Source of the DNA: Candidatus Kapaibacterium sp.
GTDB lineage: Bacteria > Bacteroidota > Ignavibacteria > Kapaibacteriales > NICIL-2
DNA length: 64,000 nucleotides
Assembly (NCBI GenBank): GCA_025055755.1
Contig: JANWWF010000001.1
Span: forward strand, 28,915 to 92,914
Direction: 5' to 3'
The translations under genes were made by a program, and so were the position numbers. This document shows positions 52,903-62,091 of the stretch, piece by piece (position 1 is the stretch's first letter; each line of letters begins with the position of its first letter). The notes under the pieces were generated by a model. The model ran no database searches. It was not told the DNA's origin and worked only from the letters and a program-made list of their open reading frames with translations.

Positions 52903-54771
52903 ATGGTAGCACAACCGCAGCAAGAGAAGCTATTGGAAAAGGTTGATCGCCTACCCTCTCAACCTGGAGTGTATCTTTTCAAAGACGGGCGGGGAACTAT
53001 TCTGTATGTTGGAAAAGCGAAAAACTTGCGTCAGCGTGTTCGCCAGTACTTCGATCCCTCTCGTCCTCATGATGCAAAGACGGTTGCAATGCTGCGGCGC
53101 GCAGCTGACTTGGATTGGATCGTCACAGACACTGATGTTGAAGCCTTGCTTCTGGAGAACAATCTTATCAAAGAACATAAGCCACGATATAACATACTTC
53201 TCAAGGATGACAAAACATACCCGTACATCCGTGTCACAAATGAAGCATATCCCCGCATTTTCCCTACACGGCGCGTTGTGCGCGATGGAAGTCTCTACTT
53301 TGGACCCTACACAGATGTGCAGTACATGCACTTTCTGTTAAAAACCCTCCGAACGCTTTTTCCGATCCGCAGTTGCTCTCTGCCGCTTAGCGAGGAATCA
53401 ATTGCGAAGGGGAAATTCAAAGTTTGCCTTGACTATCACATCGGCAAATGCGAAGGTCCCTGTGTAGGATACATCACCCAGGACCAATATCGTCACCATG
53501 TGCAACAAGCAATTCAGTTTTTGCGCGGTAAGACAAAATCGGTTGAAGAGCATCTTGAAACCCAGATGCAGCAACTTGCAGAGGAGTTAAAGTTCGAGCA
53601 AGCTGCTATTCTCCGGGATCGTTTGCACAAGCTCCGCTCTTACCTCGCACGTCAGAAGGTCGTCAGTACAGAACTAATTGATCGAGATGTCGTTGGATTT
53701 GCTGTGCAAGACGGATATGCTTGCGTTATCATCCTAATCACTCGGGAGGGCAAAGTTATCGGCAAGCAGCAGTGGATAGTGGCCACTCATGATGCCTCTC
53801 CGGCAGAAATAGTTCGTTCGGTCATTGAACGGTGGTACTTGGAAACCGACGATATCCCCGGGGAAATTCTTCTGCCCCTTGACTTGGATGAGCAAAAAGA
53901 TTTCCTTCTCGAATGGTTTGCGCAATCCCACTCTACCCGCGTAGAGCTTGTGATTCCCAAGATTGGAGATAAGCGAAAGCTTGTTACACTTGCATGCGCT
54001 AACGCAGAGTATCAACTACGCGACTATCTTTTGCATCGATCGAAACGCGAGCAGGCAATTCCACGGAACGTAGCTGCCCTCCAACGCGACTTACGGCTGG
54101 ATAAACCACCTCTTCGGATTGAGTGCTTTGACAATTCTCACCTGCAGGGAAGCGACTATGTTTCCTCGATGGTGGTGTTCATCAACGGAAAGCCTCACAA
54201 AAGCGAATATCGCCGCTACCGTCTTCGGAATGTCGAAGGCAATGATGATTATCGAGCAATCGCTGAAGTCGTCCGTCGCCGCTACCAACGGGTGCTACGC
54301 GAAAATTTGCCCCTACCGGACCTAATTATTGTTGATGGTGGAAAAGGTCAGCTCTCCGCAGCAGTAGCAGTACTGAGGGAGTTAGGAATAGCAGTCCCAA
54401 TTATTGCTTTGGCAAAACGACTTGAAGAAATCTACAGACCAGGTGAGCAGGAATCTGTGCTACTTCCCCGTACATCAAGCAGCTTGCGTCTCCTCCAGCA
54501 CATTCGCGATGAAGCCCACCGATTCGCTATCGAATACCATAAACTTTTACGTACCAAACGTACGTTGACAACAGAATTGCTTGAAATACCGGGGATTGGT
54601 GAGAAAACCGCACAGAAGCTCCTGCGAATGTTTGGCTCTGTAGCGGCAATTAAAGAAGCAACTCTCGAACAGCTAAAAGAAGCAGTACAAAGTCGTCAAG
54701 CGGAGGCAATCTATAAACATTTCCATGCCACCAATGGAAATGAACAAGAACTTACCATCGAGGAGCTATGA
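52903..54771 (+). CDS. uvrC: Excinuclease ABC subunit C
   Basis: The incision nuclease of nucleotide excision repair. The 622-residue protein has the GIY-YIG domain (QPGVYLFKDGRGTILYVGKAK), the UVR motif (EELKFEQAAILRDRLHKLRS), the RNase H-like 3' domain with IECFDNSHLQGSDYVSSMV, and two C-terminal helix-hairpin-helix motifs (EIPGIGEKTAQKLL). The ATG at 52903 is preferred to an in-frame GTG at 52897. It overlaps the GH13-like gene by 4 bases (ATGA). Confidence 0.97.
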   Translation: MVAQPQQEKLLEKVDRLPSQPGVYLFKDGRGTILYVGKAKNLRQRVRQYFDPSRPHDAKTVAMLRRAADLDWIVTDTDVEALLLENNLIKEHKPRYNILLKDDKTYPYIRVTNEAYPRIFPTRRVVRDGSLYFGPYTDVQYMHFLLKTLRTLFPIRSCSLPLSEESIAKGKFKVCLDYHIGKCEGPCVGYITQDQYRHHVQQAIQFLRGKTKSVEEHLETQMQQLAEELKFEQAAILRDRLHKLRSYLARQKVVSTELIDRDVVGFAVQDGYACVIILITREGKVIGKQQWIVATHDASPAEIVRSVIERWYLETDDIPGEILLPLDLDEQKDFLLEWFAQSHSTRVELVIPKIGDKRKLVTLACANAEYQLRDYLLHRSKREQAIPRNVAALQRDLRLDKPPLRIECFDNSHLQGSDYVSSMVVFINGKPHKSEYRRYRLRNVEGNDDYRAIAEVVRRRYQRVLRENLPLPDLIIVDGGKGQLSAAVAVLRELGIAVPIIALAKRLEEIYRPGEQESVLLPRTSSSLRLLQHIRDEAHRFAIEYHKLLRTKRTLTTELLEIPGIGEKTAQKLLRMFGSVAAIKEATLEQLKEAVQSRQAEAIYKHFHATNGNEQELTIEEL

Positions 54772-56372
54772 CGCAAACTCCTCTGGAAGTTGTGCATTCG
54801 CGTTTAGAGCGACTTAAACGTCTCCAGACAAACATCCAGTATGCAATTCCTGCTCTATGGATTCCTCCCCATGTACATGCTGGTATCCGCGTGCTTAGCA
54901 ATCCTGCTGCGTATTATCATGAGATCATAGGCCAAATCCTCAAATCGCCTATTCACACACCATTACATGCATTTGGTGCGAAAGATGTCGCATATCTTTT
55001 GTTCATCCGCTACACAACTGCGTGGGATCACGATGGCAGCAAATCTATTTCATATACCCTCAATCGGGACGGATGGCGCCAGACAGGAACATTCCTAAAA
55101 ACAATAGCTTTACTCCCCTACTTACGATGGTTAGGTATAACGACACTGATTATTCTTCCCATAACTCAGCACGGACGAGCACGCAAGAAAGGAACGCTTG
55201 GTTCACCATATGCTCCCTCTATTCATAACGCAATCGAAGAGACTTTAACTGAGCCTATTTTACAGCTGGACAGTGAAATTGAGTTCGCAGCGCTCATTGA
55301 AGCATGTCACCGTCTTGGCATGCGCGTTATAATTGAACTTGCATTGCGTGTCGCAGCGCTGGACTGTCCGCTTATCGAGAGCAACCCTTCATGGTTTTAT
55401 TGGGTCCGTGCTGATGCCCCAGATCCACTCCTTCCTCCCTCCTTTCCCCCAGAGGAATTAGCTGCTATTGAACGGCGCATTACTACGGGCAACTTTCAGA
55501 GTTTGCCGGAGCCATCAATGGATTATCGATCGCTTTTTGTGTCTCCTCCTGTGCAGGTCTTACGTCAAGATGATGGCACTTATTTGGGCATTGGGCAAGA
55601 TGGCACACTTTGCCGCGTTCCAAGCGTTTTTGCTGACTATCCCCCAAATGACACCCAACCACTTTGGACAGATGTAACCTACTTACGTCTTCATAGTCAC
55701 CCGACGTTCAACTACATTGCTTACAACACTGTCCGTTACTACGACTCACAGCTTGCAGGACATGAACAGCTATCATTGTGGCACTACGTACTATCGGTCA
55801 TTTCATCTTTCCTTGACAAGTTCGACATTGATGGTATTCTACTGGATATGGGGCATGCACTTCCTAAAGAATTGCATCGCAGGATTATTCAGCTTGCTCG
55901 ATCGCGCAAGCCGAATATCATCCTCATCGAAGAAAGCTTCGACTGTTTCGACCCTCTTGGGTATGAACTTGGGTATAATGCTGTTGTCGGTGATGTTTGG
56001 CACTGGTCATACTCGATCGAGAGGTTGCGTTCGTTTGCTTGTTCGGTACGAGGGGAAAGTCCCTTGCCGTATCTTGCAACTCCCGATACTCACAACACTC
56101 CACGGATAGCGCAGCGAGGAATTGAAACTGCATTGTATGCGTATGCTCTTTGTTCACAACTTCCTCATGGAATCCCCACCATCACAACCGGCAGCGAACT
56201 CGGTGAGCATATTCCCATCAACACAGGGCTTGATTTTCAGCCAGAAGAGCTTTCAGCCTACTCACCCGAACATTTGCCTTTGTTTTCTGGCTGTACTCTG
56301 AGCTGGCAAAACCCCGACTGGCGAGTTCTCCGCTTTCTTCGTGCACTTTACAGCGGAAGCAACCTATCCTAA
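54768..56372 (+). CDS. GH13 (GlgE-like) alpha-glucan enzyme homologue with altered region II
   Basis: A 534-residue protein with a GH13 alpha/beta-barrel most like the maltosyltransferase GlgE. LGITTLIILPITQHGR and GTLGSPYAPSIHNA near 122-155 match the GlgE start of the barrel. The catalytic positions are Asp360 (DGILLDMGHA), Glu388 (IILIEESFD) and Asp440 (YLATPDTHNTP), with spacings close to GlgE. The near-invariant arginine two residues before the nucleophile is a leucine. The usual C-terminal beta domain is missing. It could be a catalytically altered enzyme or a non-catalytic homologue. It is coupled to uvrC by a 4-base overlap, with no glycogen genes nearby. Confidence 0.65.
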   Translation: MTQTPLEVVHSRLERLKRLQTNIQYAIPALWIPPHVHAGIRVLSNPAAYYHEIIGQILKSPIHTPLHAFGAKDVAYLLFIRYTTAWDHDGSKSISYTLNRDGWRQTGTFLKTIALLPYLRWLGITTLIILPITQHGRARKKGTLGSPYAPSIHNAIEETLTEPILQLDSEIEFAALIEACHRLGMRVIIELALRVAALDCPLIESNPSWFYWVRADAPDPLLPPSFPPEELAAIERRITTGNFQSLPEPSMDYRSLFVSPPVQVLRQDDGTYLGIGQDGTLCRVPSVFADYPPNDTQPLWTDVTYLRLHSHPTFNYIAYNTVRYYDSQLAGHEQLSLWHYVLSVISSFLDKFDIDGILLDMGHALPKELHRRIIQLARSRKPNIILIEESFDCFDPLGYELGYNAVVGDVWHWSYSIERLRSFACSVRGESPLPYLATPDTHNTPRIAQRGIETALYAYALCSQLPHGIPTITTGSELGEHIPINTGLDFQPEELSAYSPEHLPLFSGCTLSWQNPDWRVLRFLRALYSGSNLS

Positions 56373-56410
56373 TTTCGTGGTAATAGGTGTCGGACAACTC
56401 TTAGTGTTGC

Positions 56411-58660
56411 GTGAAATATAAGTGGATTCGCGATTACGGGATAGCATTTGTCACTTTTGTTGTGACAACATTTATCTTCTTCCGTCCCCACCTGTTGGGA
56501 AAAGCTTATTTCTGGGACGACTTTATCGAACAGGTTTACCCTAATCGGGTCTTTGCGGGTAAGTCAATAGCCTCTGGGCATATACCTCATTGGAATCCGT
56601 ACAGCTTTTGCGGAATGCCGTTTCAGGCAGATGTACAAACTGCATTGTATTACCCTCCTTACTTCATTTTCGACCGTCTCGTTGGCGCACAGAGCGAAAA
56701 TGGCGTCTGGTGGCTGCAGCTTGTTATTATTATGCACTTTGTTTTGGCTCAAGCAGCAATGTACCTCCTGTTACGCCAGCTTGGGGTATCATGGACAGGG
56801 GGAATGCTTGGTGCTGTAAGCTATGCATTTTCTGCACCACTAGCTCTTCATACGCACCATCCAATGTTCATAGAACACCTGGCATGGCTACCACTTCTTG
56901 TGCTTTTTCTCCATCGAGCAATTGTCCGCCATTCTTTCGCAGCAATTGGTTGGGGCAGTGTGATAGGAGGGACAATGCTTCTATCCGGTGCCCCGCAACT
57001 AAGTCTATATGCCCTTACGCTTTGCTTAGCACTCGGATTGTGGTGGAGCTTATCGGATGCTTCCTCAATACGGACACGTATTTCCAACATCGTACGCACA
57101 GTAACTATCCTTGGGCTATCGGTTGGCATTTACGCTGTCCAGTTTTTCCCTTCTCGGCAATTAGCAGCTGAATCAGAACGAGCAACATTGAGCTACGACC
57201 AAGCCACAGAAGGCTCACTTGAGTGGGCGAGTATGCTCACTGCACTTGTCCCGAAGGCGTTTGGCATCGCACTTCCTCATGATGTGCCCAACAAGATGCC
57301 CTACTACCACGGACAGCAGTTTCTCTACTGGGATACGGCATTCTACTTTGGTGTTGGCATTCTCCTACTTGCTATTTGGACAGCCATTGTTTTCTGGAAG
57401 GAGTCATCCCTGATCCGCGCACTTAGTGTGATTGCACTTGTTGCTATCATGTTTGCGCTTGGCTCTAATGGTGTGCTCTACGGACTTATCTACCATCTAC
57501 CGTTTTTCGGGCAGTTTCGAATTCCCGCTCGCATGCTGTTTACAGTAGCTTTCTGCGGGACTCTGATAGCAGCTCTTGGCTGGGATCGCATTTCAACCAC
57601 TTTACCCTCCCGTGCACGCACCATTTGGCTGATAATAAGTCTCATTGCACTTCTTATAATGGTCGCTGTTGGTAGTGGTGTAATAACAGCTCCTCCTGAA
57701 CGCATAGCACAATCAATTCGTGCCACAGCATGGAGCCAGCTTTTATATGCACTTGCGTTTAGTATTGGAGTGCTTCTGCGTATGCAGGGAATACGACAGA
57801 GTATTGTTGGGAGTGCAGTTATTGTACTGACTTTCTTCGACTTGTATTCTGCTCACTCTGCATTTAGCCAAGGCAAGATCAATCCTGCGGAAGCATATCG
57901 TGCTGCATTCCCTGATTCTCTTCGCCAAATCCTACTACCCTCCCCTCCTGAAAATGTGTTTCGTGTTTCGATGCGTCGCCCGGAAATGATGGCACTTTTC
58001 CGGAATCAAGGCTTAGTTGATGGGATTATGCTTTTTGAAGGCTACAACCAACTGCTTCTCCGTCGTCGCCACCCTGCAGTTAGCTCGCCTGAACTTGTTG
58101 CTGATATGCTCTCGATACGTTGGGCTCTTGGCCGCGATAGCATCGGACGGTGGGCATTCCTTCCCCGCCCCTCTGCCTATCCGATGGCATGGCTGGTACA
58201 TAAAGCCCGCGTTGTTGAACCCGATCGAGTGGCAGAGGTAATGCGGAATGACACAACGATTGATTACCGAACCGAAGCAATCATCGAAGAAGATACCCCT
58301 TATCCGCTTGGCAGTGCTGCATATAGCGATAGCATTCGCATTATGCAATACGAAAACGATCGCGTGCGTTACTACGTCCGTGTGGCAAGTCCTGCTCTGG
58401 CGATATTCAGCGAAGTGTATTATCCTGCATGGAGTGCATATCTTGACGGTAAACCAGCTCCATTACTACGGGCAAACTACTGTTTGCGCGCAGTGTTTGT
58501 GCCCCCTGGCACCCATACGATTGAACTCCGCTATGAAAGTAAAACCTTTGCTACCGGCTCCTTAGTGACAGGTGCATCAGTAGCAGCAGCGGTTGTCTTT
58601 GTCATATTGAGTGGTATTCGGCGCATTCAGTCACGTTTTCGTAACCAGAAGAATGGTTGA
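56411..58660 (+). CDS. YfhO-family membrane protein
   Basis: A 749-residue polytopic membrane protein with a GTG start. The N-terminal signature RDYGIAFVTFVVTTFIFFRP, then DDFIEQVYPNRVFAGKSIASG and HIPHWNPYSFCGMPFQADVQ in outline, is typical of YfhO (GT-C-like, lipoteichoic or surface-polymer glycosylation in Gram-positives). About 12 membrane segments fill residues 10-480 and a soluble region follows. Function in this lineage is unknown. It overlaps the HAD gene by 8 bases. Confidence 0.85.
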   Translation: MKYKWIRDYGIAFVTFVVTTFIFFRPHLLGKAYFWDDFIEQVYPNRVFAGKSIASGHIPHWNPYSFCGMPFQADVQTALYYPPYFIFDRLVGAQSENGVWWLQLVIIMHFVLAQAAMYLLLRQLGVSWTGGMLGAVSYAFSAPLALHTHHPMFIEHLAWLPLLVLFLHRAIVRHSFAAIGWGSVIGGTMLLSGAPQLSLYALTLCLALGLWWSLSDASSIRTRISNIVRTVTILGLSVGIYAVQFFPSRQLAAESERATLSYDQATEGSLEWASMLTALVPKAFGIALPHDVPNKMPYYHGQQFLYWDTAFYFGVGILLLAIWTAIVFWKESSLIRALSVIALVAIMFALGSNGVLYGLIYHLPFFGQFRIPARMLFTVAFCGTLIAALGWDRISTTLPSRARTIWLIISLIALLIMVAVGSGVITAPPERIAQSIRATAWSQLLYALAFSIGVLLRMQGIRQSIVGSAVIVLTFFDLYSAHSAFSQGKINPAEAYRAAFPDSLRQILLPSPPENVFRVSMRRPEMMALFRNQGLVDGIMLFEGYNQLLLRRRHPAVSSPELVADMLSIRWALGRDSIGRWAFLPRPSAYPMAWLVHKARVVEPDRVAEVMRNDTTIDYRTEAIIEEDTPYPLGSAAYSDSIRIMQYENDRVRYYVRVASPALAIFSEVYYPAWSAYLDGKPAPLLRANYCLRAVFVPPGTHTIELRYESKTFATGSLVTGASVAAAVVFVILSGIRRIQSRFRNQKNG

Positions 58661-59348
58661 GGCAGTCATTTTTGATCTGGACAATACTTTGGTCGATTTT
58701 ATGGCGATGAAGCGGCAGGCTATTGATGCCGCTATCGTTGCCATGATTGATGCAGGGCTTGACCTTACCTATGAGAAAATTCGATCGCACATTGACCAAA
58801 TCTACCAAGAACAAGGAATTGAGTACCAGCGTGTTTTTGATCAACTCTTGCAGGAGTGCCTTGGTAGAGTAGATTATCGTATTTTGTCAGCAGGAATCAT
58901 CGCATATCGTCGCGCACGGGAAGCAGCATTGACACCTTACCCTCATGCTACCGCAACATTGATGGAGCTGTTACGCCGTGGGATACGTCTGGGGGTTGTT
59001 TCTGATGCACCAGCACGCGAAGCATGGCTCCGGTTATGCCATATAAATTATCACCATCTGTTTGAGGTGGTTGTCACGTATGACGATACCGGGGAGCGCA
59101 AGCCAAGTCCAAAGCCTTTCCTAACAGCATTGGCACAACTTGGAATCCCTCCAAGTCACGCAATAATGGTGGGCGATTGGGCAGAGCGTGATATGGTAGG
59201 AGCAAAAAACGTTGGCATGCTCACCGCTTTTGCAAAGTATGGCGATGTTTTTGGTAATCAGAATGTCGTCGCAGACTTTGTTCTTAACGATATCAGTGAT
59301 TTGCTTTCGGTTATCGAATCACTCAACACTTCGCACAAACAGCCATGA
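58653..59348 (+). CDS. HAD-superfamily phosphatase
   Basis: A 231-residue hydrolase with the HAD motifs: the nucleophile in VIFDLDNTLVDF (residues 5-16), the lysine region in DTGERKPSPKPF, and the final acidic pair in MVGDWAERDMVGAKNVGM. A helical cap sits between the first two. The substrate cannot be told. The ATG at 58653 overlaps the YfhO stop by 8 bases; a start at 58611 would add 14 residues that do not fit the family. Confidence 0.9.
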   Translation: MVEAVIFDLDNTLVDFMAMKRQAIDAAIVAMIDAGLDLTYEKIRSHIDQIYQEQGIEYQRVFDQLLQECLGRVDYRILSAGIIAYRRAREAALTPYPHATATLMELLRRGIRLGVVSDAPAREAWLRLCHINYHHLFEVVVTYDDTGERKPSPKPFLTALAQLGIPPSHAIMVGDWAERDMVGAKNVGMLTAFAKYGDVFGNQNVVADFVLNDISDLLSVIESLNTSHKQP

Positions 59349-59908
59349 TATTACCAATCTACTTGTATAATCACCCTATCCTTCGTCAGAAGGCTATTCC
59401 TATCCGCAGCATCACTCCAGAGATTGTAACGTTAGCGGAAAACATGTTCGAGACGATGTATCAAGCCAATGGCATTGGTCTGGCTGCTAATCAAGTCGGA
59501 CAGCGACATGCGATGATTGTCGTAGATATCCGCGACACCGATGAAGGAAATGATACTCCCCCCCTGTGTCTGCTCAATCCAAGGATTATTGCATACTCAG
59601 ATAAACAAGTAGAGTATGAGGAAGGATGCTTAAGTGTACCCGGTATCCGAGAACTGGTTGTGCGCCCAGATCAAGTAACCGTCGAGTATGATGACCTGGA
59701 ACTTCACCCACAAAGGATTGAAGCAGAAGGCTTACTTGCACGTGTACTTCAGCACGAAATAGATCATCTGCAGGGCATTTACTTCTTTGATCGCATCTCC
59801 CCACTGCGGCGGTCATTCCTTCGAAACAAACTCAAAAAACTGGAACGAGGTATTGCCATAGAGTGTGCGTATCCCTACGTGCACTCCAGCGTGAATGTTG
59901 AACAATAA
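59345..59908 (+). CDS. def: Peptide deformylase
   Basis: Removes the formyl group from nascent N-terminal methionine. The 187-residue metalloenzyme has all three motifs: GIGLAANQVG, EEGCLSVPG and QHEIDHLQG, with the cysteine and two histidines that bind iron. It overlaps the HAD gene by 4 bases (ATGA). The 144-base stretch after it (59909-60052) shows no clear terminator or RNA gene. Confidence 0.97.
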   Translation: MILPIYLYNHPILRQKAIPIRSITPEIVTLAENMFETMYQANGIGLAANQVGQRHAMIVVDIRDTDEGNDTPPLCLLNPRIIAYSDKQVEYEEGCLSVPGIRELVVRPDQVTVEYDDLELHPQRIEAEGLLARVLQHEIDHLQGIYFFDRISPLRRSFLRNKLKKLERGIAIECAYPYVHSSVNVEQ

Positions 59909-60052
59909 CAGGCTTTGTAGCCCAAGATAAGTTCGACGTAGTTGTGGCGCTGTAACGGTAAAAAATTGGCTGTCGTGTTGGTACATATCTTGCTCCAATT
60001 GTATTGAGGTTTCAATCGCGATATTTGTTACCACGTATTTGCAGCAGAAACG

Positions 60053-61558
60053 GTGGCTCTAACCAAACAGGGTGTGTGGATTTTCGTTCTCTTGTACTTG
60101 GTTGCGCATGGAGTATCGGGAGCACCAAGAGACAGTCTCATTCGGGTCGTGCAACTATCTACTCGTGAACTTCTGCTGATATCAACAGCTAAGCAGACTC
60201 GGTATCGTGAAGACTTCACCACTTCACCAAAACGTATTCGCCTCGAATTAGAAGGACTGCGCTGTGCCGATAGTATCCGAGAAATTGTTTTTCCCCAAAC
60301 AATACCACCCAGTACTGTATTTGCACGCCAGCATTCCAGCGGTAGTGTAGTAATTGTTGACTTCGCCGAGCCAGTAGGGCATGTTCTTACCGAGCTCCCC
60401 TATTCTCATGCACTATACATTCGTACAGTCAATTGGGATAATGCTGGCGAATGTTCACTTGCGTGGGGAATTGCCGCTTGGGCAAACAATCAATATAGTC
60501 GTGCTTTACAGTTCTGGCGCGTTGCTCTTTCACAAGGGGTAACGGAAGCATCACTCTGGCTGGGCATTGCCGAGGCACTGCAACAGAATTATGCGCGGGC
60601 GCTTGACTATTTGGAGCAGCCTCTCAAGCAAATACCTAACCCCATCCCTGATGCGTATGCTGCTGCATGGCACGCATATACCGCCCAGCTCAACCGCCAG
60701 AGAGCTACCGACTACGAGCAACGATATATGCGTACCATAGGGCGTCCCCCTACCTTACCTCCATTCCTCCAAATTACCGCTGATTCAACAGGGGTAACTC
60801 CTTCATTGTTAGAGTTCGTCGAATACTTCTCTCCTCCACCGATGACTACTGCCGCACCCGAACAATCTTCAACGTCAATTACCCCAGCCGACTCAGATAT
60901 CTTCGGACAGCTTCGACGTATGCAACAGCGCAATGATGCAAATATGACCAGCTCTAACACTTATTCGCCACCATCATCCCCAATTTTCACCGTTTTATTT
61001 GCGGTGGGAACAGTGCTGCTTATCAGTGGAGTTATTCTCGTTCGAGGATACTATCGTTGGCGGAAACAACAAATAGCACAGCTCGCTGCAGGTATTGCAA
61101 CAGCAGCAACTTCCCATGCCACAAGCAAATCAACTGTCGGAGAGGGGGACACTCCTATACCACCATTTGATGAATTGATGAAAATCGCTGATCTAAACCA
61201 CCATGGAACAAAGCAAGATACCCATCCACCAGCGTTTGCTTCTTCAGGAAAGAAAGGAACAACACAAAGTGTAGGCAAATCACTCGCACCTGATGATAGT
61301 GCACAGTATTCGTCCGAGGAATCCCTATTTGATTTTGACGAAGAAACTTATCGGCAATTCGAGCAACGCCTAACGACAGAGAGCCAACCTAAAATCGATG
61401 AACAACTACTCTATCAGTCATCCACACGCTCGCAATTAAGCCATGAACCACCCGAGCAGACAGCACGTGAACTTTCCGCACAGGAACGAGACTTGCTTGA
61501 GCTCCTCGAGCAGCTAAGTAAACAATACGGCACGACAGACGAAGCAGAAGAATCCTGA
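60053..61558 (+). CDS. Bitopic envelope protein with periplasmic TPR-like part and cytoplasmic acidic tail (FimV-like layout)
   Basis: A 501-residue protein with a GTG start and an N-terminal signal (VWIFVLLYLVAHGVSGA). Residues 25-125 are beta-rich and may be an AMIN-like domain (GSVVIVDFAEPVGHVL). Residues 130-230 look like a pair of TPR units. A single membrane helix lies near 311-331 (IFTVLFAVGTVLLISGVILV). The remaining 165 residues are acidic and low in complexity, ending in a short helix. The periplasmic-TM-cytoplasmic layout recalls FimV, but no LysM is present. I recognise no specific family. Confidence 0.6.
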   Translation: MALTKQGVWIFVLLYLVAHGVSGAPRDSLIRVVQLSTRELLLISTAKQTRYREDFTTSPKRIRLELEGLRCADSIREIVFPQTIPPSTVFARQHSSGSVVIVDFAEPVGHVLTELPYSHALYIRTVNWDNAGECSLAWGIAAWANNQYSRALQFWRVALSQGVTEASLWLGIAEALQQNYARALDYLEQPLKQIPNPIPDAYAAAWHAYTAQLNRQRATDYEQRYMRTIGRPPTLPPFLQITADSTGVTPSLLEFVEYFSPPPMTTAAPEQSSTSITPADSDIFGQLRRMQQRNDANMTSSNTYSPPSSPIFTVLFAVGTVLLISGVILVRGYYRWRKQQIAQLAAGIATAATSHATSKSTVGEGDTPIPPFDELMKIADLNHHGTKQDTHPPAFASSGKKGTTQSVGKSLAPDDSAQYSSEESLFDFDEETYRQFEQRLTTESQPKIDEQLLYQSSTRSQLSHEPPEQTARELSAQERDLLELLEQLSKQYGTTDEAEES

Positions 61559-61621
61559 GAATGTCAACATCAAGGATGGCTATCTTTGTCAAAGCAAGCG
61601 AGTACTATCTAAACGCTGCCT

Positions 61622-62080
61622 ATGAAGAAACAAGCGATGAACTGGACTACCCTTCTGCTGCTGCTAATCGGTGTTTATGCACCGATCCATACAGTTGCTG
61701 CAGAACGTGGACATCACCAGCTACGCTCAACGACCAAAGATCAGGCTGCGTTCACCTATCCACAGCTCCCCTACCGCTTCTTTAAGCAAGCCAACGATAC
61801 TGTCAAAAAAGCATCACGGATAGTGGGCATAGATCTTGACGCAAGTAACGACGCATTAACAGTGCGTATCGAGCTAACCGAAAATCAATCATGGACAGAA
61901 ATTTCCCTCTACAATATGCTGGGCAAGCGAGTCAAGGATATTTACCGTGGACCCGTCTCCACCGATGTACCAGTCCGTGATTTCACTGTAAACATTAGCG
62001 ATCTTCCCAATGGACTGTATATCGTGTCTGTCCAGGGCTCCACTATCCGGCTAGCAGACAAAGTATTCATATCACGATAA
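61622..62080 (+). CDS. Small secreted protein with T9SS type A sorting domain
   Basis: A 152-residue protein with a signal peptide (MNWTTLLLLLIGVYAPIHTVAA) and a C-terminal T9SS sorting domain of about 80 residues (TEISLYNMLGKRVKDIY, then LPNGLYIVSVQ and KVFISR). Only about 45 residues lie between them, so the cargo is very short. It may be a reporter-like or carrier protein for another factor. The next gene, 11 bases downstream, encodes a PorV/PorQ-like barrel, which is a T9SS component type. An in-frame ATG at 61637 is an alternative start. Confidence 0.78.
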   Translation: MKKQAMNWTTLLLLLIGVYAPIHTVAAERGHHQLRSTTKDQAAFTYPQLPYRFFKQANDTVKKASRIVGIDLDASNDALTVRIELTENQSWTEISLYNMLGKRVKDIYRGPVSTDVPVRDFTVNISDLPNGLYIVSVQGSTIRLADKVFISR

Positions 62081-62091
62081 CCACGCTCGAT

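Noticed and set aside
59909-60052. Small RNA or riboswitch in the 144-base gap after def
   Set aside because: I saw no conserved helix, terminator or known riboswitch core. TATTTG repeats are present but do not fit the promoter box.
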